Of a DNA stretch of 64,000 nt, positions 8,565 to 17,675 are shown piece after piece. Source of the DNA: CAMAXB01 sp964476565. GTDB taxonomy: Bacteria; Verrucomicrobiota; Verrucomicrobiia; Opitutales; Opitutaceae. The notes below the pieces were generated by a model. The model was not told the origin of the DNA. It made no database searches and was given only the letters and a program-made list of their open reading frames with translations. The stretch is from positions 1-64,000 of the forward strand of contig CAYZBG010000016.1 in the NCBI GenBank assembly GCA_964476565.1. The letters are read 5' to 3'. Numbering within the stretch: the first letter of the stretch is position 1; the number at the start of each line of letters is the position of its first letter. The translations under genes were made by a program, and so were the position numbers.

Positions 8565-11500
8565 TCAGAACGAGAAGGTGTTCGTGAGGAAGTAGGTTTT
8601 CTCGACCGGCGCGCGCACCACCGCCCACGATCCGTCGGGGTTGATCAACTCCGGCGTGAGGCCGTCGTCGCCGAGCACGTTGCGGGCGTTGAGCTGGATG
8701 GTCCAATCGATCTTGTCGGTGAGCCGGCGCTTGTAGCGGACAAACACGTCGCCGTTCCAGGTCGCTGAGGACAGGTAGGGGTTCGCCAGGTCGGGCACCT
8801 GCAGGTTCGAGCCGCCGCTGTTGACGAGGATGATCGGATAGCCGACGGCCGCGCGATCCTGCCAGCGGAGCGATCCGCCGACGGCGAAGCCGCGCAGCAG
8901 GGCGTTATCGTTGAACTTGTACGACGTCGTGAAATTGTAGCGCCACTTGCGCTGCTCCTGGCTGACGGTGCCGTCGCGCGCGTTGATGGCGGCGAGCGGA
9001 TTGAGCACGTCGCGGGTGAGACGGAGTTTGTAGGTGATGTCGCTACCCACGTTGGGCTCGTCAATGACCTCCTCGTCCCACATGCGCGCGGCGATGAGCC
9101 CGTCGCGGATCTGCGAATAGTAGGCTTGCAGCTCCGCACCGGATCCTGAGCGCACGGTTTCCTGCTTGGCGACGTTGAAGATCATCGTCCAGTTGCGGGT
9201 CGGGTTCGCCACCATCTCGATCTCCATGCCCTTCGCGACCAGGTTGGAACTCGAGGTGAGCCCTTGCAGCGAGTTGAACTGGACGCTGGTCACGCCGTTG
9301 GCGTTCGTGACCAGCCGCAGGTCGCGGGCGGTCTTCATGGGCTCGGGGACCATGTTGACGAAAAGGTTCAGGACCTCCTCGTAGGAGCTATGATGGTTGG
9401 CGAGGCCGGTGTCGCGCCCGCGGATGTCCTTCCCGAACGGGATGCCGAGGCGCTGGGCCTCGAGCAGGCGGCCGATCTCGCCCGAGATGAAGGCCATCGA
9501 CGCGGTGGCCAGATTGGTGTCGAGCGCGATGTTGGTGTTCACCGTCTCGTACCAGTTGACCCGGAAGTTCACCTTATTGTCGAGGAACGACAGGTTGAAG
9601 CCACGCTCCTCGGTCTCGCCCTCGGGCGGAGGCAGCGACTTGAGGAAGACGTCCTGACGGAAGCCGACCGGGGTGAAGTTCTCCGACTTCGAATAGAAGA
9701 GGCTGAAGTCCGCGCCCCACGGCAGTTGAGGCAGCCGGCGGAAGAGTTCGCGCGGGTAGTGGGCGACGACGCTCCAGCTCGTGGTTTCGCCCTCGGTGTC
9801 GAGGCTCGGCGTGTCGCGCAGGGCAAGCGAAGCAGGATCGAGGGCACCGTCGGCCAGACGGACGTCGGTCACACTGAGGGTGTCGCGGACGCGGTCCTTG
9901 CGGTAGCCGAAGAGGCCGACGAGCGTGTCCTTCAAGAGGTAGCTCTGCCAGGTGACCGCCTCGGTGTCGATGACACGGCGGTTGGCGTTGCCCGAGGTGA
10001 GGAACTGGTCGGCGTAAGCGGTCACGTTGCGGATCGTGCCGGTCGCGGGATCGCGAATGAACGTTGTGAAGCGGTCGCCGTCCTGAGGGATCGGCACGTC
10101 GATGTATCCGTTCAGGCGAACATCCTCGTAGTTCGTGACCGGACGAAGATCGGGACCAACGAAGAAGCCGGCGTGAAGCTGGCGGCGAATGTTGTTCTTC
10201 AGCCCCTGCAGTGCGACCTCCATGTTGATCTCGTCGGAACTCACGGCCATCGCGTAGTTCTCGCTGCGGTTGTACCGGGAGGCTTGTTCGACGATGCCCG
10301 AGAGGACGTGGCGTCCGAGCCAGCGGGTCCACTCCGCGCCGGTGAGGTCGTGCACGTCGAGATTCACGAAACCGGTCGCGCGCTTCGTCTCGCGCTCAGT
10401 CAGCAGCTGGGAATGGTTGCCCCACGAACGCGAGATCATGAGGGGACGGCCGGCGTTGGGATCGGGCTGTCGGTTGCCGAGCCAAAGATTGTTATCGAGC
10501 CAGATGTCGTACGAGCGGGCGTCCGAGAAGCTGAACTGGTTGCGACGACGGCGGTCCTGCTGGTTATAGGCGAGTTCAACACCGGCGCGCCCGCCCCAGA
10601 GGAGCTGCTCAAGCGCGAAGGTCCGGTTACGAAACCGGTCGTCGCGGCCCTCGAGCTTGCCGCTGATGAGGGTGTCGACCCAGTTGTAGAGCGACGTGTC
10701 GGTCAAGGTCTGGGCCTTAAAGCCGGTCGTCCAGGGTTCCTCGACGATGTTGGACTGCATCAGCCAGTCGAAGGCGCCGGCGCCGGTGACGCGGCCCATG
10801 ACGGCCTGGAGGTTGGCGCTGGCCGGGTCGGTGAAGCCGACGAGCGGAGGGTTGCCGTTGGTCGGGTCGTTGAAAATCTGCCCCACGGTGATGAACCAAG
10901 GCAGGAGCGTGGCCGGGCTGCCGCGGTAAGGCGGGTTGGCGCCGAATTGATCGCGCATCGCCTGCGGCTGGAAGGTGCCGTTGGTGTAGATTGCGGGGGC
11001 GGTGAGACCCGTCGATGCCGTAATGGAGGCTACGTCGGGCACATCATACCAGTAACGGATGTTGTCGACCGGTGCGATGACGTTGGGCGGGGTTGTCTGC
11101 ACCTCGGCGAATTCCACGTTGGCGCGGAACGTCGTGCGGCCCAACACGCGGCTGCCACGGTTCTCGAAGAGCACGGACTCGAGCGCGGCGGCGCCGCGGT
11201 CGTTGTCCTGGTAGGCCGGTTCCTGACGGTACTTGTGCCGCTCGATCAGGCCGTTGAGGCGCAACGCAACGCGGCGCGGCACGACGACTTGGTTGACATC
11301 GAGCGTGGTTCGAAAGCTCCCGCGCTGGTCCGCCCGCAGCGAATACTCGACGCGGTCGCGGCCAAGCAGGGCGCGTTTGCTGGAGTAGTTGATCACGCCG
11401 CCGGGGCTACCCACCCCGAACAAAACGGAGTTCGGGCCGCGACTGATGTCCACCCGCTCGACGTTATAGCTGTCGAAGCCGAAGTCCGTGATGAAAAAAT

Positions 11501-12413
11501 CGCGGCTCACCTCCGCGCTTACGAGCCCGCGCACACGCGTGTTGCCCTCCGGATTCTGCCGGTTGCCCTGCTGGTCGGGCCGGCTGCCCGAGAGATTGGA
11601 GTTGGTGAAATTGCCCTCGGCTCCCCCCACTTCGGTGCTCGTGGTGTGAACGAGCAGGTTCTCCATGCTGGTCGCGCCGACGTCGTCCATGAACTCCTTG
11701 GTCACGACGGAAATGGCGGCACCCAGGTCCTTGAGCTCGGCGTTGATGCGGGTTCCGGCGAGGGAGGACGTAGCCATGTATCCAACATCCGATGACGCCG
11801 AGGCGACGAAGGGGCTCAGCTCGATGACTGTGTCCCCGGTGGTGGAGGAGGGCGACGGGGATTCGCCGCCGGCGGTCTGCGCCTGACCGGGCGAGGAGAG
11901 GGCGAGGGCCAGCCAGCCCAGGAGGGTGGCGGCGAGATTCTTTTGTTTCATTGGTTCGGGGGTGTTTTCCGCGGGCTTGGGTTCGGGCTGCTCCGCCTTT
12001 TCGGCGGCGGCGGGCGGCTCTCCACCCGCCTCTCGGCTGATCACGAACGCACCGGTCGACGTGTCCTGCCAGGCGGACAGCGCCGTGCCGGCGAGCATGC
12101 AATCGAGCGCCTCCCGGGGCGAGTATTCGCCCTTCACCGCGTTGGTCCGCTGACCACGCACCTTGTCCATCATGAACACAATCTGCGTGCCGGAGATTCC
12201 GGCGAACTGACTGAGGGTCGTGGCGGCGTCGCCGCGGGGGAGGTCGAAGCTCCGCCTCGTTTCCGCCTGCCCGCCCCGTTCCGGCTCCGCCGCCACCGCC
12301 TCGCCGCAGACGACGCCGGCGACAAGGCAGGAGGTGGAGATCAGACGAGGTGACATGCGCAACAGGAGGGCTACTCCTGCAACGCAGCCGCGCAGAATGT
12401 GGGTTAGTCCCAT
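8565..12413 (-). CDS. TonB-dependent receptor with N-terminal STN signalling domain
   Basis: A 1282-residue outer-membrane receptor. Order: export signal (about 1-43), STN domain (about 55-126, FDLPRGDAATTLSQFAG onward), a Pro/Glu/Ala-rich linker (127-154), then a second signal-peptide-like segment beginning at Met155 (hydrophobic AATLLGWLALALSSPGQAQ). A TonB-box/plug region follows from about 195, including VTKEFMDDVGA and RGPNSVLFGVGSPGGVINY, then a long beta-barrel ending in F (YFLTNTFSF). STN domains in FecA/FpvA-type receptors touch a FecR protein to switch on an ECF sigma factor; both partners lie immediately upstream. ATG at 12413 has an AGGA about 8 nt ahead; an ATG at 12356 is an alternative. 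Sulfatase neighbours suggest an oligosaccharide or sulfated-glycan ligand. Confidence 0.9.
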   Translation of the reverse strand: MGLTHILRGCVAGVALLLRMSPRLISTSCLVAGVVCGEAVAAEPERGGQAETRRSFDLPRGDAATTLSQFAGISGTQIVFMMDKVRGQRTNAVKGEYSPREALDCMLAGTALSAWQDTSTGAFVISREAGGEPPAAAEKAEQPEPKPAENTPEPMKQKNLAATLLGWLALALSSPGQAQTAGGESPSPSSTTGDTVIELSPFVASASSDVGYMATSSLAGTRINAELKDLGAAISVVTKEFMDDVGATSMENLLVHTTSTEVGGAEGNFTNSNLSGSRPDQQGNRQNPEGNTRVRGLVSAEVSRDFFITDFGFDSYNVERVDISRGPNSVLFGVGSPGGVINYSSKRALLGRDRVEYSLRADQRGSFRTTLDVNQVVVPRRVALRLNGLIERHKYRQEPAYQDNDRGAAALESVLFENRGSRVLGRTTFRANVEFAEVQTTPPNVIAPVDNIRYWYDVPDVASITASTGLTAPAIYTNGTFQPQAMRDQFGANPPYRGSPATLLPWFITVGQIFNDPTNGNPPLVGFTDPASANLQAVMGRVTGAGAFDWLMQSNIVEEPWTTGFKAQTLTDTSLYNWVDTLISGKLEGRDDRFRNRTFALEQLLWGGRAGVELAYNQQDRRRRNQFSFSDARSYDIWLDNNLWLGNRQPDPNAGRPLMISRSWGNHSQLLTERETKRATGFVNLDVHDLTGAEWTRWLGRHVLSGIVEQASRYNRSENYAMAVSSDEINMEVALQGLKNNIRRQLHAGFFVGPDLRPVTNYEDVRLNGYIDVPIPQDGDRFTTFIRDPATGTIRNVTAYADQFLTSGNANRRVIDTEAVTWQSYLLKDTLVGLFGYRKDRVRDTLSVTDVRLADGALDPASLALRDTPSLDTEGETTSWSVVAHYPRELFRRLPQLPWGADFSLFYSKSENFTPVGFRQDVFLKSLPPPEGETEERGFNLSFLDNKVNFRVNWYETVNTNIALDTNLATASMAFISGEIGRLLEAQRLGIPFGKDIRGRDTGLANHHSSYEEVLNLFVNMVPEPMKTARDLRLVTNANGVTSVQFNSLQGLTSSSNLVAKGMEIEMVANPTRNWTMIFNVAKQETVRSGSGAELQAYYSQIRDGLIAARMWDEEVIDEPNVGSDITYKLRLTRDVLNPLAAINARDGTVSQEQRKWRYNFTTSYKFNDNALLRGFAVGGSLRWQDRAAVGYPIILVNSGGSNLQVPDLANPYLSSATWNGDVFVRYKRRLTDKIDWTIQLNARNVLGDDGLTPELINPDGSWAVVRAPVEKTYFLTNTFSF

Positions 12414-12452
12414 CAAAAGAATCCTAATCTGGAAGATGGCCGCCCGGCCATC

Positions 12453-13499
12453 TCACCGCGCACGGCGCAGCACGATGACCAGCGCGGACGGGCGCTCGAC
12501 GACGACGTCGCCATCCTGTTCGAGCAACCGAACGAAGGCCTCGGGGTGATCCATCGAAATCATGCCGCCCACCCGCCGCGCCCCGAGCTCGGTGTCGACA
12601 ACCGTGATCTGCGTGGCGTTGCGCCGGTTGAATTGCGTGACGAGATCCCGGAGGGGCAGATCCACGAAGGGGATGGTCCGTTCCTGCCAGGCGAGCTGCG
12701 CCCGCATCGACTCCGCATCGACCTTCTCCACAGCGGGCACGGTTACCGGATCGTCGCGGCGAACGCGCGTCTGCTGCCCCGCCCCCACCAGCGGGCGGGC
12801 GGAGGGGGCGAAGGGTTGCGGGAGTCCGGTGTCGCGTCCGACCTCGACCTTGCCTTCGACCACGAGCACGTCGATCGATTCGGCGGCGTGCCTCACGTTG
12901 AAGGCCGTGCCCACCGCCCGCACCGAAACCCCGCCGGCGGTCACGATGAAGGGCCGGTCGGGATCCTTGGCCACGTCGAAGTGCGCCTCGCCGGCCGAGA
13001 GCGTGATGCGCCGCTCCCGCCCACCGAAGTCCACCGCGACCTCGCTCGCGGAATTCAGGTCGATCAGCGAGCCGTCGCTCAGGGCAATCCGCCGCTGTCC
13101 GGAGTCGTCGGTCACATAGCGAAAGGGTGCAGGTGAAGGTGAAGGTGCAAAGCGGTCGGAGGTCCAGGCGACCCAGCCGACAATCAGGGCCGCAGCGACG
13201 CCGGCCGCGGCGGCGAGCAAGGGAAAGCGCAGGATCCGCGCGCCCGACGGACGCTCCGTCCCCGCCGCAGGACGCGCCAGGCGCGCTTCGAGTGGAGAGC
13301 GCACCACGGGCAACTCGTCGAGCAGCCCGAACATTTCCTCCACCCGCCGCACCGCGGCTTCATGGCGAAGACTTGCGCGGCGCCACTGCGCAAAGGCCTG
13401 CTCTCGCTCCGGCGAAAAGCCCTCTTCCCGTTCGCACACCCATTGCGCGGCGGTCTCGTCGAGCATTTCGTCGGTGGGATCGTTGGGGGAAGCGTTCAT
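12453..13499 (-). CDS. FecR-family anti-sigma factor / signal transducer
   Basis: A 348-residue inner-membrane protein. The cytoplasmic N-terminus carries a DUF4880-like sigma-binding region (AAQWVCEREEGFSPEREQAF onward). One transmembrane helix lies at about 90-110 (LLAAAAGVAAALIVGWVAW). The periplasmic FecR domain follows (YVTDDSGQRRIALSDGSLIDLN, then GEAHFDVAKDPDRPFIV and VRAVGTAFNVR), and then a small C-terminal domain that should meet the receptor STN domain. Its ATG overlaps the sigma factor stop as ATGA (13496-13499), so translation is coupled, and the receptor begins 39 nt downstream. It is expected to relay receptor occupancy to the sigma factor. Confidence 0.92.
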   Translation of the reverse strand: MNASPNDPTDEMLDETAAQWVCEREEGFSPEREQAFAQWRRASLRHEAAVRRVEEMFGLLDELPVVRSPLEARLARPAAGTERPSGARILRFPLLAAAAGVAAALIVGWVAWTSDRFAPSPSPAPFRYVTDDSGQRRIALSDGSLIDLNSASEVAVDFGGRERRITLSAGEAHFDVAKDPDRPFIVTAGGVSVRAVGTAFNVRHAAESIDVLVVEGKVEVGRDTGLPQPFAPSARPLVGAGQQTRVRRDDPVTVPAVEKVDAESMRAQLAWQERTIPFVDLPLRDLVTQFNRRNATQITVVDTELGARRVGGMISMDHPEAFVRLLEQDGDVVVERPSALVIVLRRAR

Positions 13500-14065
13500 G
13501 ACGCGGACTCCTCCCCGGTCTGTGCCGGCGACGGAAGCGCGGTCTCCAGCAGGCCGCGCTCGCGAAAGTGGCGGATGCAGTCGCGCACGCCCTTGACCAT
13601 GTGCACCTTCACGGTCTCGCGGGAGATTCCGAGGCGTTCGGCGATCTCCTTGTAGGCGAGCCCGTCGAGATGACGCAGCATCATCACCTGCCGGCACCGT
13701 TCGGGCAGCGAGGCAACCGCCTCGATGAGCGCATCGAGGCGCTGCTGGTGCTCGAGGGCGTCGCCCGCATCGCACCGTTCCTCGAGCGTCGGCAGCGCTT
13801 CAAACTCGTCGATGGGCTCGAGCACCGTCGCGCGCCGCCGGCGGAACATGTCGATGGCCAGGTTGCGCGCCGCCGTAAAGAGGAACGCCTTCGCATACGT
13901 CAGACGTCCGTCGCTCTTCGCCCGCAGCAAACGGGTATACGTTTCCTGCACCACGTCGTCGTGATCGGGCAGGGAGGGGAATCGCCGCTGCAGGTACGCA
14001 CGCAAAGCCGGCTCATAGGGCTTTACCTCCTCCGCAAACCAGCGGGCCTGTTCTGTCGGTGGCAT
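13496..14065 (-). CDS. ECF RNA polymerase sigma factor (FecI-like)
   Basis: A 189-residue sigma-70 family protein of the extracytoplasmic-function class. Region 2 is visible (HDDVVQETYTRLLRA, then AFLFTAARNLAIDMFRRRR). So is region 4, with a helix-turn-helix (LPERCRQVMMLRHLDGLAY, EIAERLGISRETVKVHM). The start at 14065 gives the usual ECF length; the frame is open to 14245 but the extra residues are Arg-rich and unlike the family. It is the first gene of the FecR/receptor/sulfatase series and overlaps FecR by 4 nt. It probably drives transcription of the receptor operon and possibly its own. Its promoter should lie in the 14066-14526 gap. Confidence 0.92.
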   Translation of the reverse strand: MPPTEQARWFAEEVKPYEPALRAYLQRRFPSLPDHDDVVQETYTRLLRAKSDGRLTYAKAFLFTAARNLAIDMFRRRRATVLEPIDEFEALPTLEERCDAGDALEHQQRLDALIEAVASLPERCRQVMMLRHLDGLAYKEIAERLGISRETVKVHMVKGVRDCIRHFRERGLLETALPSPAQTGEESAS

Positions 14066-14526
14066 GGGGTAATGGCGGTAGGGGTAGCGACCGCGTGTAG
14101 ATTGCTTTTGGAGGCGACGACGGCGGTGTCGAGGACCTTTTAGGAAAATGCCTGGGCCACGACTATCCCGCCGATTTGAGTAACCCATTTTATCATCACG
14201 AGCGTTACCTTTATTTGCGAGCTCGGGATGCTCCGCCGCAGTCACTACGCATATGCGTTCCGGTGCATCCGACGTCGGCCGCTGCTATCAGGCGGCAAGC
14301 AGGCATACTCTGGTACGCCGGTGCGCGGCCGCAGGGACCGGGGCAAAGCCGGGGCGATCCTCAAGCGCTGGATCCCCCGAGGGGTTCATAAACAGGTCAC
14401 GTACACCTTGCCGGCCAACGTGGCCTCATCTGCCCTCACTGCGGCCACGGCGCCGCGACCGGGAAAAGGTCCCGGCCGCACCCCATTTGACAGGGCGCGG
14501 CGTTCCGGCAGCATGCCCGTTTCGTT
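14066..14526. other. Intergenic region between the divergent sigma-factor and 14527 genes
   Basis: About 460 nt without a supported gene. It must hold the promoter of the sigma/FecR/receptor operon on the minus strand and possibly one for the small plus-strand gene at 14527. I see no clear -35/-10 pair, palindrome or conserved RNA structure. Confidence 0.4.
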
Positions 14527-14898
14527 ATGCCGCGTCCTCTCACTTTTCGTCACCGCTTCGTCGCCTTTTGGGGCGTCGTCATGCTGGCGCTAAGTGCGGT
14601 TCACAGCCCGTCGGATCGGTTCGCTTGGACGACCCCGGACGCGGCGGAACCGGCCGTGCGCGCGCCGGCCCTGCCGGATGATCCCCACTTTGCCTGCGAA
14701 CTGCAGGTGGACGAACCCGTCGGCGCAACGCGGTCGGAACAGGATCGGCTCACGCCCGATACGGCCATCGCGAAGGCGTTGTCGGGGGGCATTCCCGCGC
14801 CGGAGCAAACCGATCGCAGGCTCGTCGCGGTTCATCCGACCGCCGACGGTCCGCCTCGCGCCTTATCCGGCGCCGGGCGCTACGCCCTGCGTCTCTGA
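14527..14898 (+). CDS. Small hypothetical protein with N-terminal hydrophobic segment
   Basis: A 123-residue open frame starting with ATG. A short basic start (RPLTFRHRF) precedes one hydrophobic stretch (VAFWGVVMLALSAV, about 12-25), which could be a signal peptide or anchor. The rest is Pro/Ala/Asp-rich without recognised domains. It reads in the same direction as the DUF2062 and ExoD-like genes, 84 nt upstream of the first. The only support is the signal-like N-terminus and position; it could be a chance open frame in high-GC DNA. Confidence 0.35.
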   Translation: MPRPLTFRHRFVAFWGVVMLALSAVHSPSDRFAWTTPDAAEPAVRAPALPDDPHFACELQVDEPVGATRSEQDRLTPDTAIAKALSGGIPAPEQTDRRLVAVHPTADGPPRALSGAGRYALRL

Positions 14899-14982
14899 TT
14901 CCACCGCGGGGCCCCGCCTCGCGCATGGCACGGGCTTGGATCCGGGCGGCACATCGGCCGCCGGACCTCGCCGCGAAGGTAT

Positions 14983-15528
14983 ATGCGCCGGCTGGCGGGC
15001 CCCATCGACTTTGTCATGCGACTTCCTCTTTGGGTCCTTCGTCTGCTCCACCGCCGCCGCCTCTCGCGCAGCCGGCTGCGCGGCACCTGGCTGCACTCGC
15101 GGCTGGGCGACCGTTTGCTCGATCGCGCCCTGTGGCGGCCGACCCGCGATTCCATTTCCCGGGCGTGGCTGATCGGCATGCCGATCACCTTGATCCCGTT
15201 TCTGCCCATCCAGTCGCTGATCGCCTGCGCCGTCGCGGTCTGCATGCGGGGGAACGTGCTCCTTTGCATCGCCCTGCAGTTCCTGTCCACGCCGCTGACC
15301 GCGCCGATCCACCTGCCCGCGTGCTACCTCGTCGGCGAGGTCGTGCAGGGGCGTTCGCCCGCGGCGGTCTGGCAACACCTCGCCCACAGCGCCGACCCGA
15401 TCTTCACGGGCAACGCTGTGTTCTCGCTCTACCTCGGGGCCGTCGTCCTCGGCGCTGTGGTCGGCCTGGCGGGCTACGGCCTGATCCGGCTCATCTGGCG
15501 TACGCCGCCGGCCCGACCCAAACCCTGA
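14983..15528 (+). CDS. DUF2062 membrane protein
   Basis: A 181-residue membrane protein. After a basic N-terminal region it shows the DUF2062 signature. RDSISRAWLIGMPITLIPFLP leads into a first membrane segment. The segment AVAVCMRGNVLLCIALQFLST with LTAPIHLPACYLVGE follows, and a last hydrophobic helix (LYLGAVVLGAVVGLAGYGLI) comes near the C-terminus. DUF2062 proteins are small inner-membrane proteins of unproven function, sometimes found fused to glycosyltransferases. It is 7 nt upstream of the ExoD-like gene, so the two are probably co-transcribed. Confidence 0.8.
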   Translation: MRRLAGPIDFVMRLPLWVLRLLHRRRLSRSRLRGTWLHSRLGDRLLDRALWRPTRDSISRAWLIGMPITLIPFLPIQSLIACAVAVCMRGNVLLCIALQFLSTPLTAPIHLPACYLVGEVVQGRSPAAVWQHLAHSADPIFTGNAVFSLYLGAVVLGAVVGLAGYGLIRLIWRTPPARPKP

Positions 15529-15535
15529 TTCTCCC

Positions 15536-16201
15536 ATGCCGCCCTCCTCGCCTCCTCCCGCCGACGCCCCGTCGCTCTCGCACGAACTTCGCGAACTCGC
15601 CCACCGGTACGGTGAGCAACCGGTGCCGCTCGGCAACGTGCTCGACACGCTCGGGCCGCGCGCCTCGGCCCTCCTTGTGGTCATCTGTGCCCTGCCCTTC
15701 TCGACGCCGATCAGCATCCCGGGCCTGTCCACGCCCTTCGGCCTCGTGATTCTGCTCCTCGCCCTGCAGTACTTTCTCGGTCAGCCGCCGTGGCTGCCCG
15801 GCCGTCTCCGGCGGGTCGTGCTCCCGGGCACCTTCTTTTCCCGCATGCTCTCGGCCAGCAGCAAGCTCGTCGGCTGGCTCGAACGCCGGCTCGCCACCCG
15901 CCTGCACCTGCTCGCCGACGCCCACTGGAAACTGCGGCTGCACACGAGCGTCGTGATCTTCGCCGCGTTGCTCCTGATGATTCCCCTGCCACCGCTGCCG
16001 CCCTTCACCAACACCCTGCCGGCGCTGGTCGCCGTGGTCATGACCTTCAGCGCCCTGAAGCGCGACGGCCTCGGCATCCTCGCCGGCTACGCCCTCTTTG
16101 CTTTCACGGTGGGCTACTTTGTCTTCTGGGGCGCGGTGGTGGTGGAAACGTTCGATCGCTACGGCGGAAAGCTGCTCGCGCTCCTCGGGCTGAACGCGTA
16201 A
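15536..16201 (+). CDS. ExoD-family membrane protein
   Basis: A 221-residue protein of the exopolysaccharide-synthesis ExoD family. Family features are the N-terminal LSHELRELAHRYGEQPVPLGNVLDTLGPRA block, the conserved LPFSTPISIPGLSTPFG turn, and four or so hydrophobic helices (SALLVVICALPFS, FGLVILLLALQYFLG, SVVIFAALLLMIPLPPLPP, AGYALFAFTVGYFVFWGAVV). ExoD was first described from exopolysaccharide and alkaline-sensitivity phenotypes in rhizobia; its molecular activity is not settled. It lies between the DUF2062 gene and the cation antiporter in one direction, suggesting an envelope or ion-stress operon. Confidence 0.85.
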   Translation: MPPSSPPPADAPSLSHELRELAHRYGEQPVPLGNVLDTLGPRASALLVVICALPFSTPISIPGLSTPFGLVILLLALQYFLGQPPWLPGRLRRVVLPGTFFSRMLSASSKLVGWLERRLATRLHLLADAHWKLRLHTSVVIFAALLLMIPLPPLPPFTNTLPALVAVVMTFSALKRDGLGILAGYALFAFTVGYFVFWGAVVVETFDRYGGKLLALLGLNA

Positions 16202-16241
16202 GCACCCCCCAACCGGCGATCTCCGCCCACCTTTCTTCGTC

Positions 16242-17210
16242 ATGAATCTTCCCGTCCTCAACGAATGGCTCTCGCTCGCCCTCGGTCTCGTCGCGCTCTA
16301 CTTTGGCGCCGAGGCCCTCGTGAAGGGCGGCGCCGGTCTGGCCCTGCGCCTGGGCATCACGCCGCTCGTGGTCGGCCTCACTGTCATCGCCTTCGGCACG
16401 AGCAGTCCGGAAATGGTCGTGAGCACACAGGCAACGTTGTCCGGCAACGGCGCCATCGCCGTCGGCAACGTGGTGGGCTCCAACATCTGCAACATCGCGC
16501 TCATCCTCGGCCTGTGCGCCGTGATCTCGCCGCTGCGGGCGGACATCCAGGTGATCCGGCGCGAGGTGCCGATCATGATCGGCGTGGCGGTGCTCGCCCT
16601 GCTCGTCCTCATCGACGGCACGGTCGCCCGCTGGGAAGGCGGCGTGCTGCTGGCCAGCCTCGTGGTCTACACGTGGCTGACGGTCAAACAGGCGCGCGCC
16701 GAAACCTCCAAGGCCGCCGAGGCGGAGTTCTCGGAGGAACTGGGCCAGCGCAAGCCGTCGAGCCTGCCCTTCAGCATCGGCGCCGTGATCGTGGGACTCG
16801 GCGTTCTGGTCGTAGGGTCCAACCTGTTTGTCACCGGCGCCGTGACGCTGGCCGAGCGTTGGGGCATGAGCCAGCTGGCGATCGGCCTCACCATCGTCGC
16901 CGTCGGCACGAGCCTGCCCGAGTTCGCCACCTCCCTACTCGCCGCGATCAAGAAGCAGGGCGACGTCGCCATCGGCAATGTCGTGGGTTCAAACATCTTC
17001 AACGTGCTCGGCATCCTCGGCGTAGCCGCCCTGCTGCAGCCGATCCATGCTCCGGAGCTCGCCTGGCTCGACCTCGGCGTGATGCTGCTGGTCTCGCTCG
17101 CCCTGCTGCCGGTGGTACGTTCGGGCGGCAGCATCAACCGCTGGGAAGGCGCCGCGCTGTTCGTCGTCTACGCGGGCTACACCGCCTGGCTGCTGCGGCA
17201 AGGGGGGTGA
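16242..17210 (+). CDS. Calcium/sodium antiporter (CaCA family, YrbG-like)
   Basis: A 322-residue inner-membrane cation exchanger with about ten membrane helices in two inverted halves. Each half carries an alpha-repeat. In the first, GTSSPEMVVS (about 52-61) precedes GNVVGSNICNIALILG. In the second, GTSLPEFATS precedes GNVVGSNIFNVLGILG. The Glu of each G-T-S-x-P-E motif belongs to the ion-binding site. It is expected to exchange Ca2+ (or K+) for Na+ across the inner membrane. A charged cytoplasmic loop (about 145-170) joins the halves. The cupin gene starts 6 nt downstream. Confidence 0.93.
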   Translation: MNLPVLNEWLSLALGLVALYFGAEALVKGGAGLALRLGITPLVVGLTVIAFGTSSPEMVVSTQATLSGNGAIAVGNVVGSNICNIALILGLCAVISPLRADIQVIRREVPIMIGVAVLALLVLIDGTVARWEGGVLLASLVVYTWLTVKQARAETSKAAEAEFSEELGQRKPSSLPFSIGAVIVGLGVLVVGSNLFVTGAVTLAERWGMSQLAIGLTIVAVGTSLPEFATSLLAAIKKQGDVAIGNVVGSNIFNVLGILGVAALLQPIHAPELAWLDLGVMLLVSLALLPVVRSGGSINRWEGAALFVVYAGYTAWLLRQGG

Positions 17211-17216
17211 TCGGCC

Positions 17217-17675
17217 GTGAACCCGATCCAGGGTTACCATCTCATCCGGCCGGATGACCTTGTCTGGCGTCCGTCCAACCTGATGAAGATCCCGAACGCC
17301 GATTACCTCGAGCGCACGGGCAGCGAGAACCTTGGGGCCCGGCTCTGGCGCCTGCCGCCGCGCAGCGCGAACACCCTGCACAAACACATCCGGTCCGAGG
17401 AGTTCTACTTCGTGCTGGAGGGCACCGGCCGTATTCGGGTCGGCGATACCACCCTCACCGTGCCGCGCCACGGCGGCGTCCTGGTCGGACCCGAGCAGCT
17501 GCGCCAGGTCTTCAACGACACCGACAGCGACGTGCTCTGGCTGATCGTCGGCGGGCCGGAGGAGCGCGAGTTCCTGCAAGGCTCCAAGTCCAAGATCGAC
17601 CTCACGCCGTTCTACCCCACCGATCCCACCGCCCTGCCGAAGGAACTCGGCGACGCGGTCTGGCCGCCGAAGTGA
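17217..17675 (+). CDS. Cupin-domain protein
   Basis: A 152-residue cytoplasmic protein starting at GTG 17217, 6 nt after the antiporter stop. The cupin barrel is visible as RLPPRSANTLHKHIRSEEFYFVLEG (motif 1, with two His and a Glu for metal) followed by GRIRVGDTTLTVPRHGGVLVGPEQLRQVFN (motif 2). Bound metal and ligand cannot be predicted. Single-domain cupins of this type include mannose-6-phosphate-isomerase-like and sensor proteins. The short C-terminal tail (TPFYPTDPTALPKELGD) is not diagnostic. Confidence 0.88.
   Translation: MNPIQGYHLIRPDDLVWRPSNLMKIPNADYLERTGSENLGARLWRLPPRSANTLHKHIRSEEFYFVLEGTGRIRVGDTTLTVPRHGGVLVGPEQLRQVFNDTDSDVLWLIVGGPEEREFLQGSKSKIDLTPFYPTDPTALPKELGDAVWPPK

Noticed and set aside
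9264..11795. 843-codon open frame on the plus strand
   Set aside because: Antisense shadow of the TonB receptor gene; no domain, Val/Ala/Gly/Arg-rich composition typical of reverse frames in high-GC DNA.
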